From Polynucleobacter kasalickyi (GTDB lineage: Bacteria; Pseudomonadota; Gammaproteobacteria; Burkholderiales; Burkholderiaceae), in the NCBI RefSeq assembly GCF_900176405.1, contig NZ_FWXJ01000007.1, forward strand, positions 1 through 64,000: DNA of 64,000 nt. The letters run 5' to 3'. The position numbers and the translations under genes are program-made. Shown in pieces: positions 8,496 through 17,477 of the stretch (position 1 is the stretch's first letter; the number at the start of each line of letters is the position of its first letter). A model generated the notes under the pieces. The model was not told the DNA's origin. It ran no database searches and saw nothing but the letters and a program-made list of their open reading frames with translations.

Positions 8496-11400
8496 TTATA
8501 GTTCGATAAAGAAAATATTCCCTTTTTGATCAATTAAATAAGCTTCCACGTTCTTATCAGGTCGACGTTTACTAATTTGGTCTGCGTAACGTTTTAATTG
8601 TGTTTCATATTGATTCATAGAATCCGTACCAGGATCAGGAATATTTAATTTGTAATCAAGAATTACTAATTTTTCATTCAATTCAACAAGTCGGTCAACC
8701 TTTAATAAGCTGCCAGTTTCATCAATTAAAGCCAATTCATTCCATGCATTGATATATAGGTTTGGGTCAAAAAAGTTCAACAAATGAGGCTGACTTAACA
8801 TCGTCTGAGCTATTTCAAACGCATCAAGCATTACCTTTGAATCAATTTGCAACCAATTCTGTAGGGTTTTTATATCTGGTAAGGTTGCAAGTGTTCTTCG
8901 TTGGTGAGCTTCATTTAGATGTCTTTCTAAGATCAAATGAATTGCTGTACCAAGTTCTTGCGCATAAGAAACACTTGATTTTTTGCGTTCATCCATCAAT
9001 TGCGACTGCATTTCAGGAGTAACTCCTGTCAAGATGGTTGGCAATACTGGAAAAGCTACTAAAGTATCCGTCGTTTCAACAACCTCAGCATCATTTACCT
9101 TAGGAACATCATGTTCAAGGCAAACTTTACTTTGGTCTAGTGCGTCATCCAGAGACAACTCGCGCATACCCGTTGACATCAAATAACTATACCAAGACCC
9201 ATCATGCACCAAACTTGGATTAGATACGGTACTTTCTTTTCCTAAACCAGTCACAACTACACATTGCTTTGCACGCGTTAAAGCAACATATAGAAGATTC
9301 CAATTTTCTTTCTCCGCAATGCCCTCTTCAATCTTCATCAGATTGGTAACAAAATCAGCAGAAGGTTTCGATTTATAAATACAGACACCCTTTGGTGTGT
9401 TTTCACCAAGAGGCCAATCAAATAATATGCCACTACTTTCTGCACTTTTATTCTTCGTGTTCGCATTTGTCAGAAACACAAAGGGAGCTTCTAGACCTTT
9501 AGCAGAATGAATCGTCATCACTCTCACAAATCGAGCATCTTCCACTGAGCTACCAGCTTTTGCCTCATCTTGTTCGGATACATCCTCTTGCATTTCTCCT
9601 TCATCGGGACTTTCTTGTAAATCGCCCTTTGATAGTATTTCAAGTTCCTCAATAAAGCGACTTAATGAGGGATACCTTCCTGCATTGGTGTCTAGAGCAA
9701 GTAATAAAAAAGCTTCTAGATTGGCTAACACTTTGGCTCGAATGAGCTCATGTGAGGTACTTGCATATACCTGCAAAATATGGCCTTCGTGATAAATACG
9801 ATCTAGTAAATCGTGGACCGGCAAAAATTTTGCTAAATCCTTCCATGCATTTAAGACCTGAAAGGCATTTTTGAGTCGCTCATTCTCAATCAACTGAAGG
9901 CCCGTCCACCAGTTTTTTTGGTGATGTTTTGCATACAGGGCTAAGGCTTCTAGATCTTGCTCGGTACAAGAAAAGATAGGGGATCTTAAAACATGCGCCA
10001 AAGTAAGATTATTAGCAGGAATCAGTAAGGTTTTGAGCAATGCCAAAATATCGAGGGCCTCTAATGATTGCAGTAAGCCACCAGTTCTTGGGGTGTCACA
10101 GAGGATGCCTAATTGATTAAATACTTTTTCAATCACTTGTAAATGCTTCTTGACTCGAACCAAAATCAAAAAATCACCTAGATGAGGCCGTCTATATTTT
10201 GGTTCACTTTCAGAACCAGTAGCAACCCATTCTGTTTTACACCAGTGAAGAATTAACCGACCAATTTGCTGAATTTCCTCTTCACTTTGAATAGAGTCCA
10301 CTTTCATATTGCGGTCTACCATAGGAACTTTTAATGAATTTCGCTCCAGATCATCAGTTGGCAATTGGGCTCGAGCAATCAATGGCAGTCGAAAAACTTT
10401 AGGAGTGATGTATCCCTCGTTAGGGTTTTTCCATAATGTCTCATGTTTTTTATAAGGATAATCCGTGATCTCCTCTTTGACCTTATTGAATAAAGCATTG
10501 ACCACATCGACCACCTCTTGTGGATTTCGTCTGGTAGTAGAGTGATCAAAAGGCTTGGCTCTAAAGTTCTCATTTAGATATTGCGTTGCTAATTCAAACA
10601 ACCTTGCATCCGCCCTTCTAAAGCGATAAATCGATTGCTTAGGGTCACCTACTAAAAATACGAAAGGTTTTTGGGACGCCCCTTGATAACCATCTAACCA
10701 TGCTTTTAAAATTTGCCACTGGAGCGGATTCGTATCCTGAAATTCATCAATCAAAATATGTTTATATTTTGCGTCTAAACGCTCTTGCAAATAGATGGCC
10801 GTTTTCTCATCTGACATTAAGCGAAATGCGTTATATTCAAAATCGCTAAAATCAAGTAGCCGATTATTTTGCTTGTACCGCAAATAATGTTCTGAGGCCG
10901 ATTTAGCGAGATCTACCCACCTCAAATTACACTCTATTAATTCAACATCAGTGGACCAACTCATATAAGCCTCTATCTGCTCAACCCACTTTTTATAAAT
11001 ATCTTTAATTTCTGATTCTAAATGCGATTGATTATTCTTATTTAAGTAACTTTTAACAGTGCCACTAACCTTAGTAAAAGCATCTTTAACCTTAGTTTCC
11101 TTGTCTTTGGTAAAAAACAAAGATTTAAAAAGGGGTATCAATTCTTTACTAGGAGTATTCGATTGTTTTTTTAAAATAATTTCTTTAATAGAGTTTGCAT
11201 TTTTTACATCGCTAACGCCACCATTGTTTAAAAAATCTGCAGCCAATTGCAGACCTCCCCAATTAAAGATGGTTTCATCATATAGATGCTCTAAAGGATT
11301 CGGTAGACTGGCTAAGGGAAACTGCTCCTTTAGAACATCTTCAATACTTAATTGTTGCTCTAAACAATGATTTTCAAATAAATCCCAAGTCGCCTTTTGT

Positions 11401-12002
11401 TGCATCAAACTGGATTTACCAACAATCAATTCATTTAGTGCACTGGAAGAAAATATCTTTAATAAATCCAAATATTTCAATTTAAGGTCAGCAAACTCCC
11501 CCTCACCTCGTCCTAATTTTTCCCACCAAGATTCCATGGCCTCTTGCATCATACGAGCTTGATCATCGCGAATCACACCCTGGATATTTAACTCCGACGT
11601 CAATGGCGCTGCTTGAGAAATTTTGCTAAACCAACCATGAAAAGTATCAATAGAAATTTCTTGAGGATTCGACAAAACTTTTTCAAACAATCCTCGAGCG
11701 AGAGGAATGAATGAATCAATCTCAGCTTCTGTAACTCCCCGCATGAGTAATTCTTCGCGAATTTGACAGTCATCAAACTTTGTAAAATCAATGAGAATTT
11801 TTTCCAAGCGATCGCGCATTTCCTGCGCTGCTTTACGGGTAAAGGTAATAGCTAGGATTTCATGGGGTGCAATACCACTTAATAACAATCTAAAAATTCT
11901 AGAAATTAATAGCCACGTCTTACCACTACCAGCACAAGCTTCTATGACAGCAGATTGCTCAGGATTACAAGCTATAGAAATCAAATTGTTTTTATCACTC
12001 AT
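8496..12002 (-). CDS. addA: AddA-type helicase-nuclease (double-strand break repair)
   Basis: UvrD/RecB-like superfamily 1 helicase fused to a C-terminal PD-(D/E)XK nuclease. It shows Walker A ACAGSGKTW (about 22-30), ITFTRKAAQEMRDRL, Walker B ILIDEFQDTNPLQW, FLVGDPKQSIYRFRRAD, MTIHSAKGLEAPFVFL and LLYVALTRAKQC (motif VI). The nuclease core is LKVDRLVEL then LVILDYK near the C-terminus. I start at the ATG at 12002, which overlaps the addB stop by 8 bp; a longer reading from 12068 would run deep into addB. At about 1168 residues it fits AddA. With AddB it would resect broken ends up to a Chi-like site for RecA loading. Confidence 0.88.
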   Translation of the reverse strand: MSDKNNLISIACNPEQSAVIEACAGSGKTWLLISRIFRLLLSGIAPHEILAITFTRKAAQEMRDRLEKILIDFTKFDDCQIREELLMRGVTEAEIDSFIPLARGLFEKVLSNPQEISIDTFHGWFSKISQAAPLTSELNIQGVIRDDQARMMQEAMESWWEKLGRGEGEFADLKLKYLDLLKIFSSSALNELIVGKSSLMQQKATWDLFENHCLEQQLSIEDVLKEQFPLASLPNPLEHLYDETIFNWGGLQLAADFLNNGGVSDVKNANSIKEIILKKQSNTPSKELIPLFKSLFFTKDKETKVKDAFTKVSGTVKSYLNKNNQSHLESEIKDIYKKWVEQIEAYMSWSTDVELIECNLRWVDLAKSASEHYLRYKQNNRLLDFSDFEYNAFRLMSDEKTAIYLQERLDAKYKHILIDEFQDTNPLQWQILKAWLDGYQGASQKPFVFLVGDPKQSIYRFRRADARLFELATQYLNENFRAKPFDHSTTRRNPQEVVDVVNALFNKVKEEITDYPYKKHETLWKNPNEGYITPKVFRLPLIARAQLPTDDLERNSLKVPMVDRNMKVDSIQSEEEIQQIGRLILHWCKTEWVATGSESEPKYRRPHLGDFLILVRVKKHLQVIEKVFNQLGILCDTPRTGGLLQSLEALDILALLKTLLIPANNLTLAHVLRSPIFSCTEQDLEALALYAKHHQKNWWTGLQLIENERLKNAFQVLNAWKDLAKFLPVHDLLDRIYHEGHILQVYASTSHELIRAKVLANLEAFLLLALDTNAGRYPSLSRFIEELEILSKGDLQESPDEGEMQEDVSEQDEAKAGSSVEDARFVRVMTIHSAKGLEAPFVFLTNANTKNKSAESSGILFDWPLGENTPKGVCIYKSKPSADFVTNLMKIEEGIAEKENWNLLYVALTRAKQCVVVTGLGKESTVSNPSLVHDGSWYSYLMSTGMRELSLDDALDQSKVCLEHDVPKVNDAEVVETTDTLVAFPVLPTILTGVTPEMQSQLMDERKKSSVSYAQELGTAIHLILERHLNEAHQRRTLATLPDIKTLQNWLQIDSKVMLDAFEIAQTMLSQPHLLNFFDPNLYINAWNELALIDETGSLLKVDRLVELNEKLVILDYKLNIPDPGTDSMNQYETQLKRYADQISKRRPDKNVEAYLIDQKGNIFFIEL

Positions 12003-14892
12003 TGATCCACATCCCTTTCCGACAAATTCCTCTAACATCACAATATTGACAAACATGATTAGGGCCACTTGCCCTCATGGGGGAACCCTCCCAGACTGAC
12101 TGCAGATCATCTCGCATTTGCTGTTCTAGCTTATTTTTGAGTTCAGGTGTTGCATCAATTGCAAGAATAATATCCTTATCAGTTTTATCAGGCTTCAAAC
12201 TCACCCATTCAATGGTCTGCACTGGTCGATCAATGGAAGCATTTCGATGTTCTAAAGCATTCGCATATATAAAAAGTTGCGGATCGTCATTTAATTGACG
12301 CTCTTTTTCTTTCAATTTTTTTAAACTCTGAACTTTATAATCAAGCACCATCGTGGCATCATCACTGATATCAATCCGATCGATTTTTCCACGCATCTTG
12401 ATGGTGTAAAACTCATTTACTTTAAAGTCATACTCAAACCACTCTTCTGATTGAAAAAATGTCCAACCACTGTTTTCATGGGCAAGTTGCCAATCGATAA
12501 ATGTTGGAATTTGATTGTTCCATGCTTGCTCATTCGCTAGTAGTTGTCCATTCGATTGGGTAATCGCCAGCCATTCATTAGCAGAAATTTCTGTTAGTTT
12601 TTGAATCATCCAGTCACGACGATATTCTTTATTCAATTTCAACTGATGATCTTGTTCGCTAGCAAGTTTTAATGCGCGATAAAAAATTTCTAAAATCTTG
12701 TGCAGTAATTGACCAATAGCACCATAAATAGAGTCCTCACGATAAGCATTAGGTGAGTTCAGTTTGAGCGATCTCGTCACATAAAAACGGTATGGGCATT
12801 CTCGTAATGTTTTATAAGAGCTTGGGCTTAATTGAGTTGGCAATAATGGGTGCTTAGCGCCTAAATTTGTAACTGATGTGGTCAAATAAGAGCTAACCAC
12901 TTTATCAGTTATAGGGTTAACTGGCTTTTCATAAAAATCCACAACGTCAATCATGAGCCTAGTTAACCAAGATGATCGTCGATTTTTTTCACCAGCTTTC
13001 TGATATTCTTGCCATAAAAAATCGACGTACTGATGAGACTGTAATAATTGCGATAAATCTCTCGCTTGTTGTTGATAATCATCCTCGATCGATAACAGTC
13101 CTAATTCGCGCATTAGGCTTTGCGAAAAAATTAACCCTTCATTTCTTTTACTCGGAAAGTGCTCATCGTCACAACCAACAACAATGACCGCATCATATTT
13201 TTGCAGACGAATCGCTGAAAGTGGAATAATCGAAATATTCATTGGATAAGGGGAACTTTTTTCAATAAAGGATGATTCCTCAATACTTAAATCCAATAAA
13301 CTAAACCAGCTATTTGCCTGTAAATTGACATCATTCATTCTTTGCAAATCAACTAACAACTGCAAAAAAGTAAGACCAGCTTCATCCTTCTGCAAATTTT
13401 CAGCCATTGCAAATTGCTCTAGTTGATTTTGCAACAACCCAGAAAAATAATCGCCTTTTTGAGATTTTCCATGCCATTCAAGCGTTTTTAATTGTGTAAA
13501 CTGGACCACCTTGAGGGCGAGATCGTTTAACACTTCCCAATTTAATGTTGTATCAGAGGGTGCCTCTCTCCAAGTGGTCTTATCAAAAACATTGAAAATA
13601 GCATCCCATCCGCTACCAATCATCAAATCTAATAGTTGTTGGTCAATAAAATTCATGAACTCATCGGGATCAACAGGAGTTGAACCTTCATCAACTCCCT
13701 GGATCAATTTCGGCCAATCAATTAAGGGATTCTTTAAAAACCCCATGATTTGATGTAAATTTGGCCCAGTAGGGGATCGAACGATTTCTATCCAACTATT
13801 GACTGCTGCAGCAACCCCCGTGGTAGACAACTTCCATCCAGTAGCGTCTTGAATGGAGATGCCAGGGTAACGACTTAAAAGGGCTCTAACTCGCCTAACC
13901 ACTAAACGATCTTGAGCAATGATGGCAATATTTTTTCTTGATTCTTGAATATGATGTGCCACTCTTTGCACTGTCGTCCAAGCGAGTTTTTCAAAACTGG
14001 GTGGTGAAATAAGTTGCCAATGTGACTTTTCCGCCGACTGCCGATTATTCGTTATTAAATCATTTAGAGATTTGTTCTCTTGAAATTGCTCCCCTACAGG
14101 AAAACACTCTGGCCACAAAGCGGCTCTTGACCAATCTGGAGTTAAACGATAAACCACACCATGGATCGCATATTGTTTTAAAAATTCTTCTTGTGCTGTT
14201 AATTCAACACCGTTGGCTTGCGTATATTCAAGCCAAATGAGAGGAGGTAAATTAGCCATAGTCTCCAATTCCTGAATCCTAAATTTCCAAGATAACTGCC
14301 TTCGGATAGGAGGATCTTGAATTGACGTAATATACTTCCAAAAAGTGAGGAGTATATGGGCTTCAGGCAAAACAAATTGCTCAGAGTTCGGGTAAGCACG
14401 CTGTAAAGCTTCTTGAAAAACCATCTCCACATTATCTAAATTTAAGGCTTGACCTCGTTCAGACAACTCTGTTAGGGAGAGGTATGCGCCAGAAAGATAA
14501 TCACATCCCCGCACAATGGACTGACTCAAAGCCCATTTACTGCCATCACCATGAAGTCCAAGCCGATTAGTAATTTCGTAATGAACTTCTAATTGTTTAA
14601 AAACAATTTCCCAACGTTGAAAATCAGAAAACGGGTTGGGATAATTTTTTAAATCATTCGTTAAATTTAACCACTGATCTAGTCCAAATAAAGCCGGTAA
14701 AAAGGCTATTTCAGGCGGACATACCGGTGGCCTTTTCGCTTCTAAAGTTTGTCGAAGTTCAAAAATAGGGCCTGAGGTACTTAATATCACCAAAGGGGTT
14801 TGCAATTGTCTTTGTGAAATATCCCAAATCGTATTCACAACTTGTTCAAGCGCATTTTGGTTAGGTTCAAATGAAATTTTTTCGATCGGCAT
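11995..14892 (-). CDS. addB: AddB-type nuclease with C-terminal Fe-S PD-(D/E)XK domain
   Basis: Partner of AddA, 965 residues. The N-terminal two thirds is an inactivated helicase-like region: a recognisable Walker A is absent, but late helicase-like motifs such as DAVIVVGCDDEHFPSKRNEGL remain. The C-terminal nuclease shows LSPSSYKTLRECPYRFY (C699), the catalytic GKIDRIDISDDATMVLDYK, and three further cysteines C948, C951 and C957 (CQYCDVRGIC). Together with C699 these form the Fe-S cluster pattern known from AddB and Cas4. It precedes addA with an 8-bp overlap. It is divergent from trxA across 146 bp. Confidence 0.86.
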   Translation of the reverse strand: MPIEKISFEPNQNALEQVVNTIWDISQRQLQTPLVILSTSGPIFELRQTLEAKRPPVCPPEIAFLPALFGLDQWLNLTNDLKNYPNPFSDFQRWEIVFKQLEVHYEITNRLGLHGDGSKWALSQSIVRGCDYLSGAYLSLTELSERGQALNLDNVEMVFQEALQRAYPNSEQFVLPEAHILLTFWKYITSIQDPPIRRQLSWKFRIQELETMANLPPLIWLEYTQANGVELTAQEEFLKQYAIHGVVYRLTPDWSRAALWPECFPVGEQFQENKSLNDLITNNRQSAEKSHWQLISPPSFEKLAWTTVQRVAHHIQESRKNIAIIAQDRLVVRRVRALLSRYPGISIQDATGWKLSTTGVAAAVNSWIEIVRSPTGPNLHQIMGFLKNPLIDWPKLIQGVDEGSTPVDPDEFMNFIDQQLLDLMIGSGWDAIFNVFDKTTWREAPSDTTLNWEVLNDLALKVVQFTQLKTLEWHGKSQKGDYFSGLLQNQLEQFAMAENLQKDEAGLTFLQLLVDLQRMNDVNLQANSWFSLLDLSIEESSFIEKSSPYPMNISIIPLSAIRLQKYDAVIVVGCDDEHFPSKRNEGLIFSQSLMRELGLLSIEDDYQQQARDLSQLLQSHQYVDFLWQEYQKAGEKNRRSSWLTRLMIDVVDFYEKPVNPITDKVVSSYLTTSVTNLGAKHPLLPTQLSPSSYKTLRECPYRFYVTRSLKLNSPNAYREDSIYGAIGQLLHKILEIFYRALKLASEQDHQLKLNKEYRRDWMIQKLTEISANEWLAITQSNGQLLANEQAWNNQIPTFIDWQLAHENSGWTFFQSEEWFEYDFKVNEFYTIKMRGKIDRIDISDDATMVLDYKVQSLKKLKEKERQLNDDPQLFIYANALEHRNASIDRPVQTIEWVSLKPDKTDKDIILAIDATPELKNKLEQQMRDDLQSVWEGSPMRASGPNHVCQYCDVRGICRKGMWINE

Positions 14893-15001
14893 TGAAATTA
14901 AAGTTTGAGGGAATGCTTCATTAAATCACCATTTAGGATCAAAAAGTGAGCCTTAGAATTTTTTTTAGAACAGATGTAGAATGACATATTAGAAAGATTA
15001 A

Positions 15002-15007
15002 TATAAT
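15002..15007 (+). promoter_or_regulatory. Candidate -10 box of trxA
   Basis: TATAAT with ATGACA at 14981-14986 as a possible -35, though the 15-bp spacer is short. A purine-rich AAGGA lies ahead of the trxA ATG. This region also separates trxA from divergent addB. Confidence 0.4.
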
Positions 15008-15038
15008 TTTTACTTACTCAGTTAATTAAGGACGCAAT

Positions 15039-15365
15039 ATGAGCGAAGGAATTAAATACGTTACAGACAGTTCTTTTGAAGAAGATGTAATGAACTCAAC
15101 CAAACCTGTACTTTTAGATTTTTGGGCTGAATGGTGTGGCCCCTGCAAGATGATTGCCCCCATTTTAGAAGAAGTTGCCAAAGATTATGGCGATAAAATC
15201 CAAATCGCAAAGATTAATGTGGATGAAAATCAAGCAGTCCCTGCAAAATTTGGTATCCGTGGTATTCCAACACTCATCCTATTTAAGAACGGTGAAGTGA
15301 CCGCGCAAAAAGTTGGTGCCTTAGCTAAATCACAGTTAACTGCATTTATCGACTCTCATCTGTAA
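15039..15365 (+). CDS. trxA: Thioredoxin
   Basis: General cytoplasmic disulfide reductase, reduced by thioredoxin reductase. At 108 residues it is the classical size. The active site is WCGPC with C33 and C36, and the cis-proline loop GIPTLILFKNG is intact. AAGGA is placed about 7 nt before the ATG. It sits directly before rho, as in many proteobacteria, but the 354-bp gap and a hairpin behind it suggest separate control. Confidence 0.97.
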   Translation: MSEGIKYVTDSSFEEDVMNSTKPVLLDFWAEWCGPCKMIAPILEEVAKDYGDKIQIAKINVDENQAVPAKFGIRGIPTLILFKNGEVTAQKVGALAKSQLTAFIDSHL

Positions 15366-15371
15366 AAAAAC

Positions 15372-15395
15372 TGCCCATATTCGTTTTTATGGGCA
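15372..15395 (+). terminator. Hairpin behind trxA
   Basis: A perfect 8-bp stem (TGCCCATA with TATGGGCA) around an 8-nt loop begins 6 nt after the trxA stop. On the plus strand no T-run follows, so as an intrinsic terminator it is weak. It may instead protect the 3' end. An A-run before it would give a T-tract for minus-strand transcripts. Confidence 0.4.
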
Positions 15396-15399
15396 CTTA

Positions 15400-15719
15400 G
15401 TGGTTTGATCTAATCAATTGAGGTGTTGTAAATTCATCAAGAATATAGAACACCTCACAATTAGTGTTAGAATCAGATTTAAAGTTGTTTCGTCACTTTT
15501 CCAAGTTAATTGCTCATATCAATTGCATAACTTGAATGTTTAACCAAAGATTGTTTCTTTTCTTTGATTTTTCTTTTTAAAACAAAACTGTCCCCATTTT
15601 TCTTTTCTGTAGATTCGAATCTTAATTCCTTCTTACCCTAATCAACCTATCCTAGCCACCCTCTCCCTCAACTCTGACCACTCGCTTCAGACTCCCTACA
15701 TTTAACTGTTTATATATTT
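15400..15719 (+). promoter_or_regulatory. Long rho leader with Rho-utilisation-like C-rich tract
   Basis: This gene-free stretch has two parts. At 15419-15457 there is a 9-bp inverted repeat (TGAGGTGTT with AACACCTCA). From about 15540 to 15705 the strand becomes pyrimidine-rich; in 15621-15700 I count 35 C and 4 G in 80 nt, with many YC dinucleotides. That is the signature of a Rho-binding (rut) region. In E. coli and other bacteria rho is autoregulated by Rho-dependent attenuation in its leader, and the same is inferred here. No Shine-Dalgarno is visible before the rho ATG (TTTATATATTTA). Confidence 0.7.
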
Positions 15720-16982
15720 ATGCAACTAACCGAATTAAAAATACTGCACGTTTCTCAACTATTAGAAATGGCTGCATCCTTAGAAATTGAAAATACACAA
15801 AGAATGCGCAAACAAGAATTAATGTTTGCGATCCTTAAAAATAGGGCGAAAAATGGTGAAACCGTTTTTGGCGATGGTGTTTTAGAGGTTTTGCCTGATG
15901 GATTTGGCTTTTTAAGATCCCCAGAATCTTCCTACTTAGCTTCACCCGACGATATTTACATTTCACCTGCTCAGATTCGTCGCTTTAATTTACATACAGG
16001 TGATGCTGTAGAAGGTGAAGTAAGAACACCAAAAGAAGGTGAACGTTACTTTGCACTGGTTAAAGTAGATAAAGTAAATGGTATTGCCCCAGAAGCGTTA
16101 AAAAATCGAATCATGTTCGAAAACTTAACGCCGTTGCATCCTGATCGCCCAATGTTACTGGAACGCGATATCAAGGCAGAGGAAAATCTAACTGGTCGAA
16201 TTATTGATATGATTTCACCGATCGGCTTTGGTCAGCGTGGCCTGATTGTGGCTTCTCCTAAATCTGGTAAAACAGTGATGATGCAGCATGTTGCACATGC
16301 CATCGCGGCGAATCACCCTGATGCTATTCTAATTGTCCTGTTGGTGGATGAGCGTCCTGAAGAAGTTACAGAAATGCAACGCTCCGTGCGCGGTGAAGTT
16401 GTTGCATCTACCTTTGATGAACCAGCAGTTCGTCACGTACAAGTTGCCGAAATGGTGATTGAAAAGGCCAAGCGTTTAGTAGAAATGAAAAAAGATGTGA
16501 TTATTCTTTTAGATTCGATTACTCGACTAGCTAGAGCTTACAACACTGTCGTTCCCTCCTCTGGTAAGGTTTTATCAGGGGGTGTGGATGCCAATGCACT
16601 TCAACGTCCAAAACGTTTCTTCGGTGCTGCTAGAAACATTGAAGAAGGTGGTTCTTTAACAATTATTGCGACTGCCTTGATTGAGACCGGTAGTCGGATG
16701 GATGACTTAATTTACGAAGAATTCAAAGGTACTGGTAACCTTGAAGTTCATCTAGAAAGACGATTGGCCGAGAGAAGAGTTTATCCAGCAATCAACTTGA
16801 ATAAATCTGGCACACGTCGCGAAGAGTTATTGGTTAAGCCTGACATCCTCCAAAAAATCTGGGTACTCAGAAAACTGATTTCAGATATGGATGATGTAGA
16901 AGCGATGAACTTTATCGTAGATAAGTTGAAATCCACGAAGAGCAATGCAGAGTTCTTTGATTTAATGCGCCGAGGTGGCTAA
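15720..16982 (+). CDS. rho: Transcription termination factor Rho
   Basis: Hexameric RNA helicase that ends transcription. At 420 residues it is the usual proteobacterial length with no large insertion. It has an N-terminal helical domain, the OB-fold RNA-binding domain with [10 protein letters not shown] (61-70), and the ATPase core with P-loop SPKSGKT (179-185), [17 protein letters not shown] and the arginine-finger region. It follows a leader that looks like a Rho-binding site, and it is followed by rpmE, a common order. Confidence 0.97.
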   Translation: MQLTELKILHVSQLLEMAASLEIENTQRMRKQELMFAILKNRAKNGETVFGDGVLEVLPDGFGFLRSPESSYLASPDDIYISPAQIRRFNLHTGDAVEGEVRTPKEGERYFALVKVDKVNGIAPEALKNRIMFENLTPLHPDRPMLLERDIKAEENLTGRIIDMISPIGFGQRGLIVASPKSGKTVMMQHVAHAIAANHPDAILIVLLVDERPEEVTEMQRSVRGEVVASTFDEPAVRHVQVAEMVIEKAKRLVEMKKDVIILLDSITRLARAYNTVVPSSGKVLSGGVDANALQRPKRFFGAARNIEEGGSLTIIATALIETGSRMDDLIYEEFKGTGNLEVHLERRLAERRVYPAINLNKSGTRREELLVKPDILQKIWVLRKLISDMDDVEAMNFIVDKLKSTKSNAEFFDLMRRGG

Positions 16983-17006
16983 ATTTAACTAGAATGACGT
17001 AATTTA

Positions 17007-17042
17007 AAGCAGATTCTTTGATTAAAGTATCTGCTTAATTTT
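17007..17042 (+). terminator. Candidate terminator behind rho
   Basis: An 8-bp stem AAGCAGAT with ATCTGCTT and a 14-nt loop, followed by AATTTTAAAAT. The stem is short and the T-run weak. Confidence 0.4.
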
Positions 17043-17142
17043 AAAATATGTCATAATACTCTTTTTTCTGGAAAGTATTACACCTCTAACATGCTTTTAG
17101 ATGTGCAATGTGTAATGGCTACCTAAACTATAAGGATCAATC

Positions 17143-17415
17143 ATGAAAGACGGAATTCACCCAAATTACAGAGAAGTTGTTTTTGTCGATGTTTCAAACA
17201 ACTTCAGTTTTAAAACACGCTCCACGATTAATACACGTGAAACCATTAAATGGGAAGATGGCAACGAATACCCATTAGCTAAAATCGAAACGTCTTCTGA
17301 GTCACACCCTTTTTATACGGGCACTCAAAAGATTATGGATACTGCTGGTAGAGTTGAGAAATTCCGTCAGAAGTTTGGTGCTAAAGCAGGTGCGAAGTCA
17401 AGCACAAAGAGTTAA
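17143..17415 (+). CDS. rpmE2: 50S ribosomal protein L31, zinc-free (type B) form
   Basis: Ribosomal protein of the large subunit at the subunit bridge. The N-terminus [16 protein letters not shown] and the GNEYPL and SHPFYTG motifs identify L31. There is no cysteine in the 90 residues, so it is the C-minus (type B) paralogue that does not bind zinc. In bacteria with both forms this one is made under zinc limitation through Zur; here no zinc-form gene is in the window, so it may be the only copy. The tail is rich in Ala, Lys and Ser. AAGGATC precedes the ATG. Confidence 0.95.
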   Translation: MKDGIHPNYREVVFVDVSNNFSFKTRSTINTRETIKWEDGNEYPLAKIETSSESHPFYTGTQKIMDTAGRVEKFRQKFGAKAGAKSSTKS

Positions 17416-17436
17416 TCTAAATTCTTATTTAAATTA

Positions 17437-17468
17437 GGCAGCAAAGGATTACCTTTGCTGCCTTTTTT
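17437..17468 (+). terminator. Strong intrinsic terminator behind rpmE
   Basis: A perfect 11-bp stem GGCAGCAAAGG / CCTTTGCTGCC with loop ATTA, followed by six T. It ends 9 bp before the next gene's ATG. Confidence 0.92.
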
Positions 17469-17477
17469 ATTGTTGAT

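Noticed and set aside
8496..14892. Restriction or phage-defence helicase-nuclease pair
   Set aside because: The Fe-S nuclease of AddB, the RecB-like AddA and the housekeeping neighbours dnaX, ffs, trxA and rho point to AddAB recombination repair.
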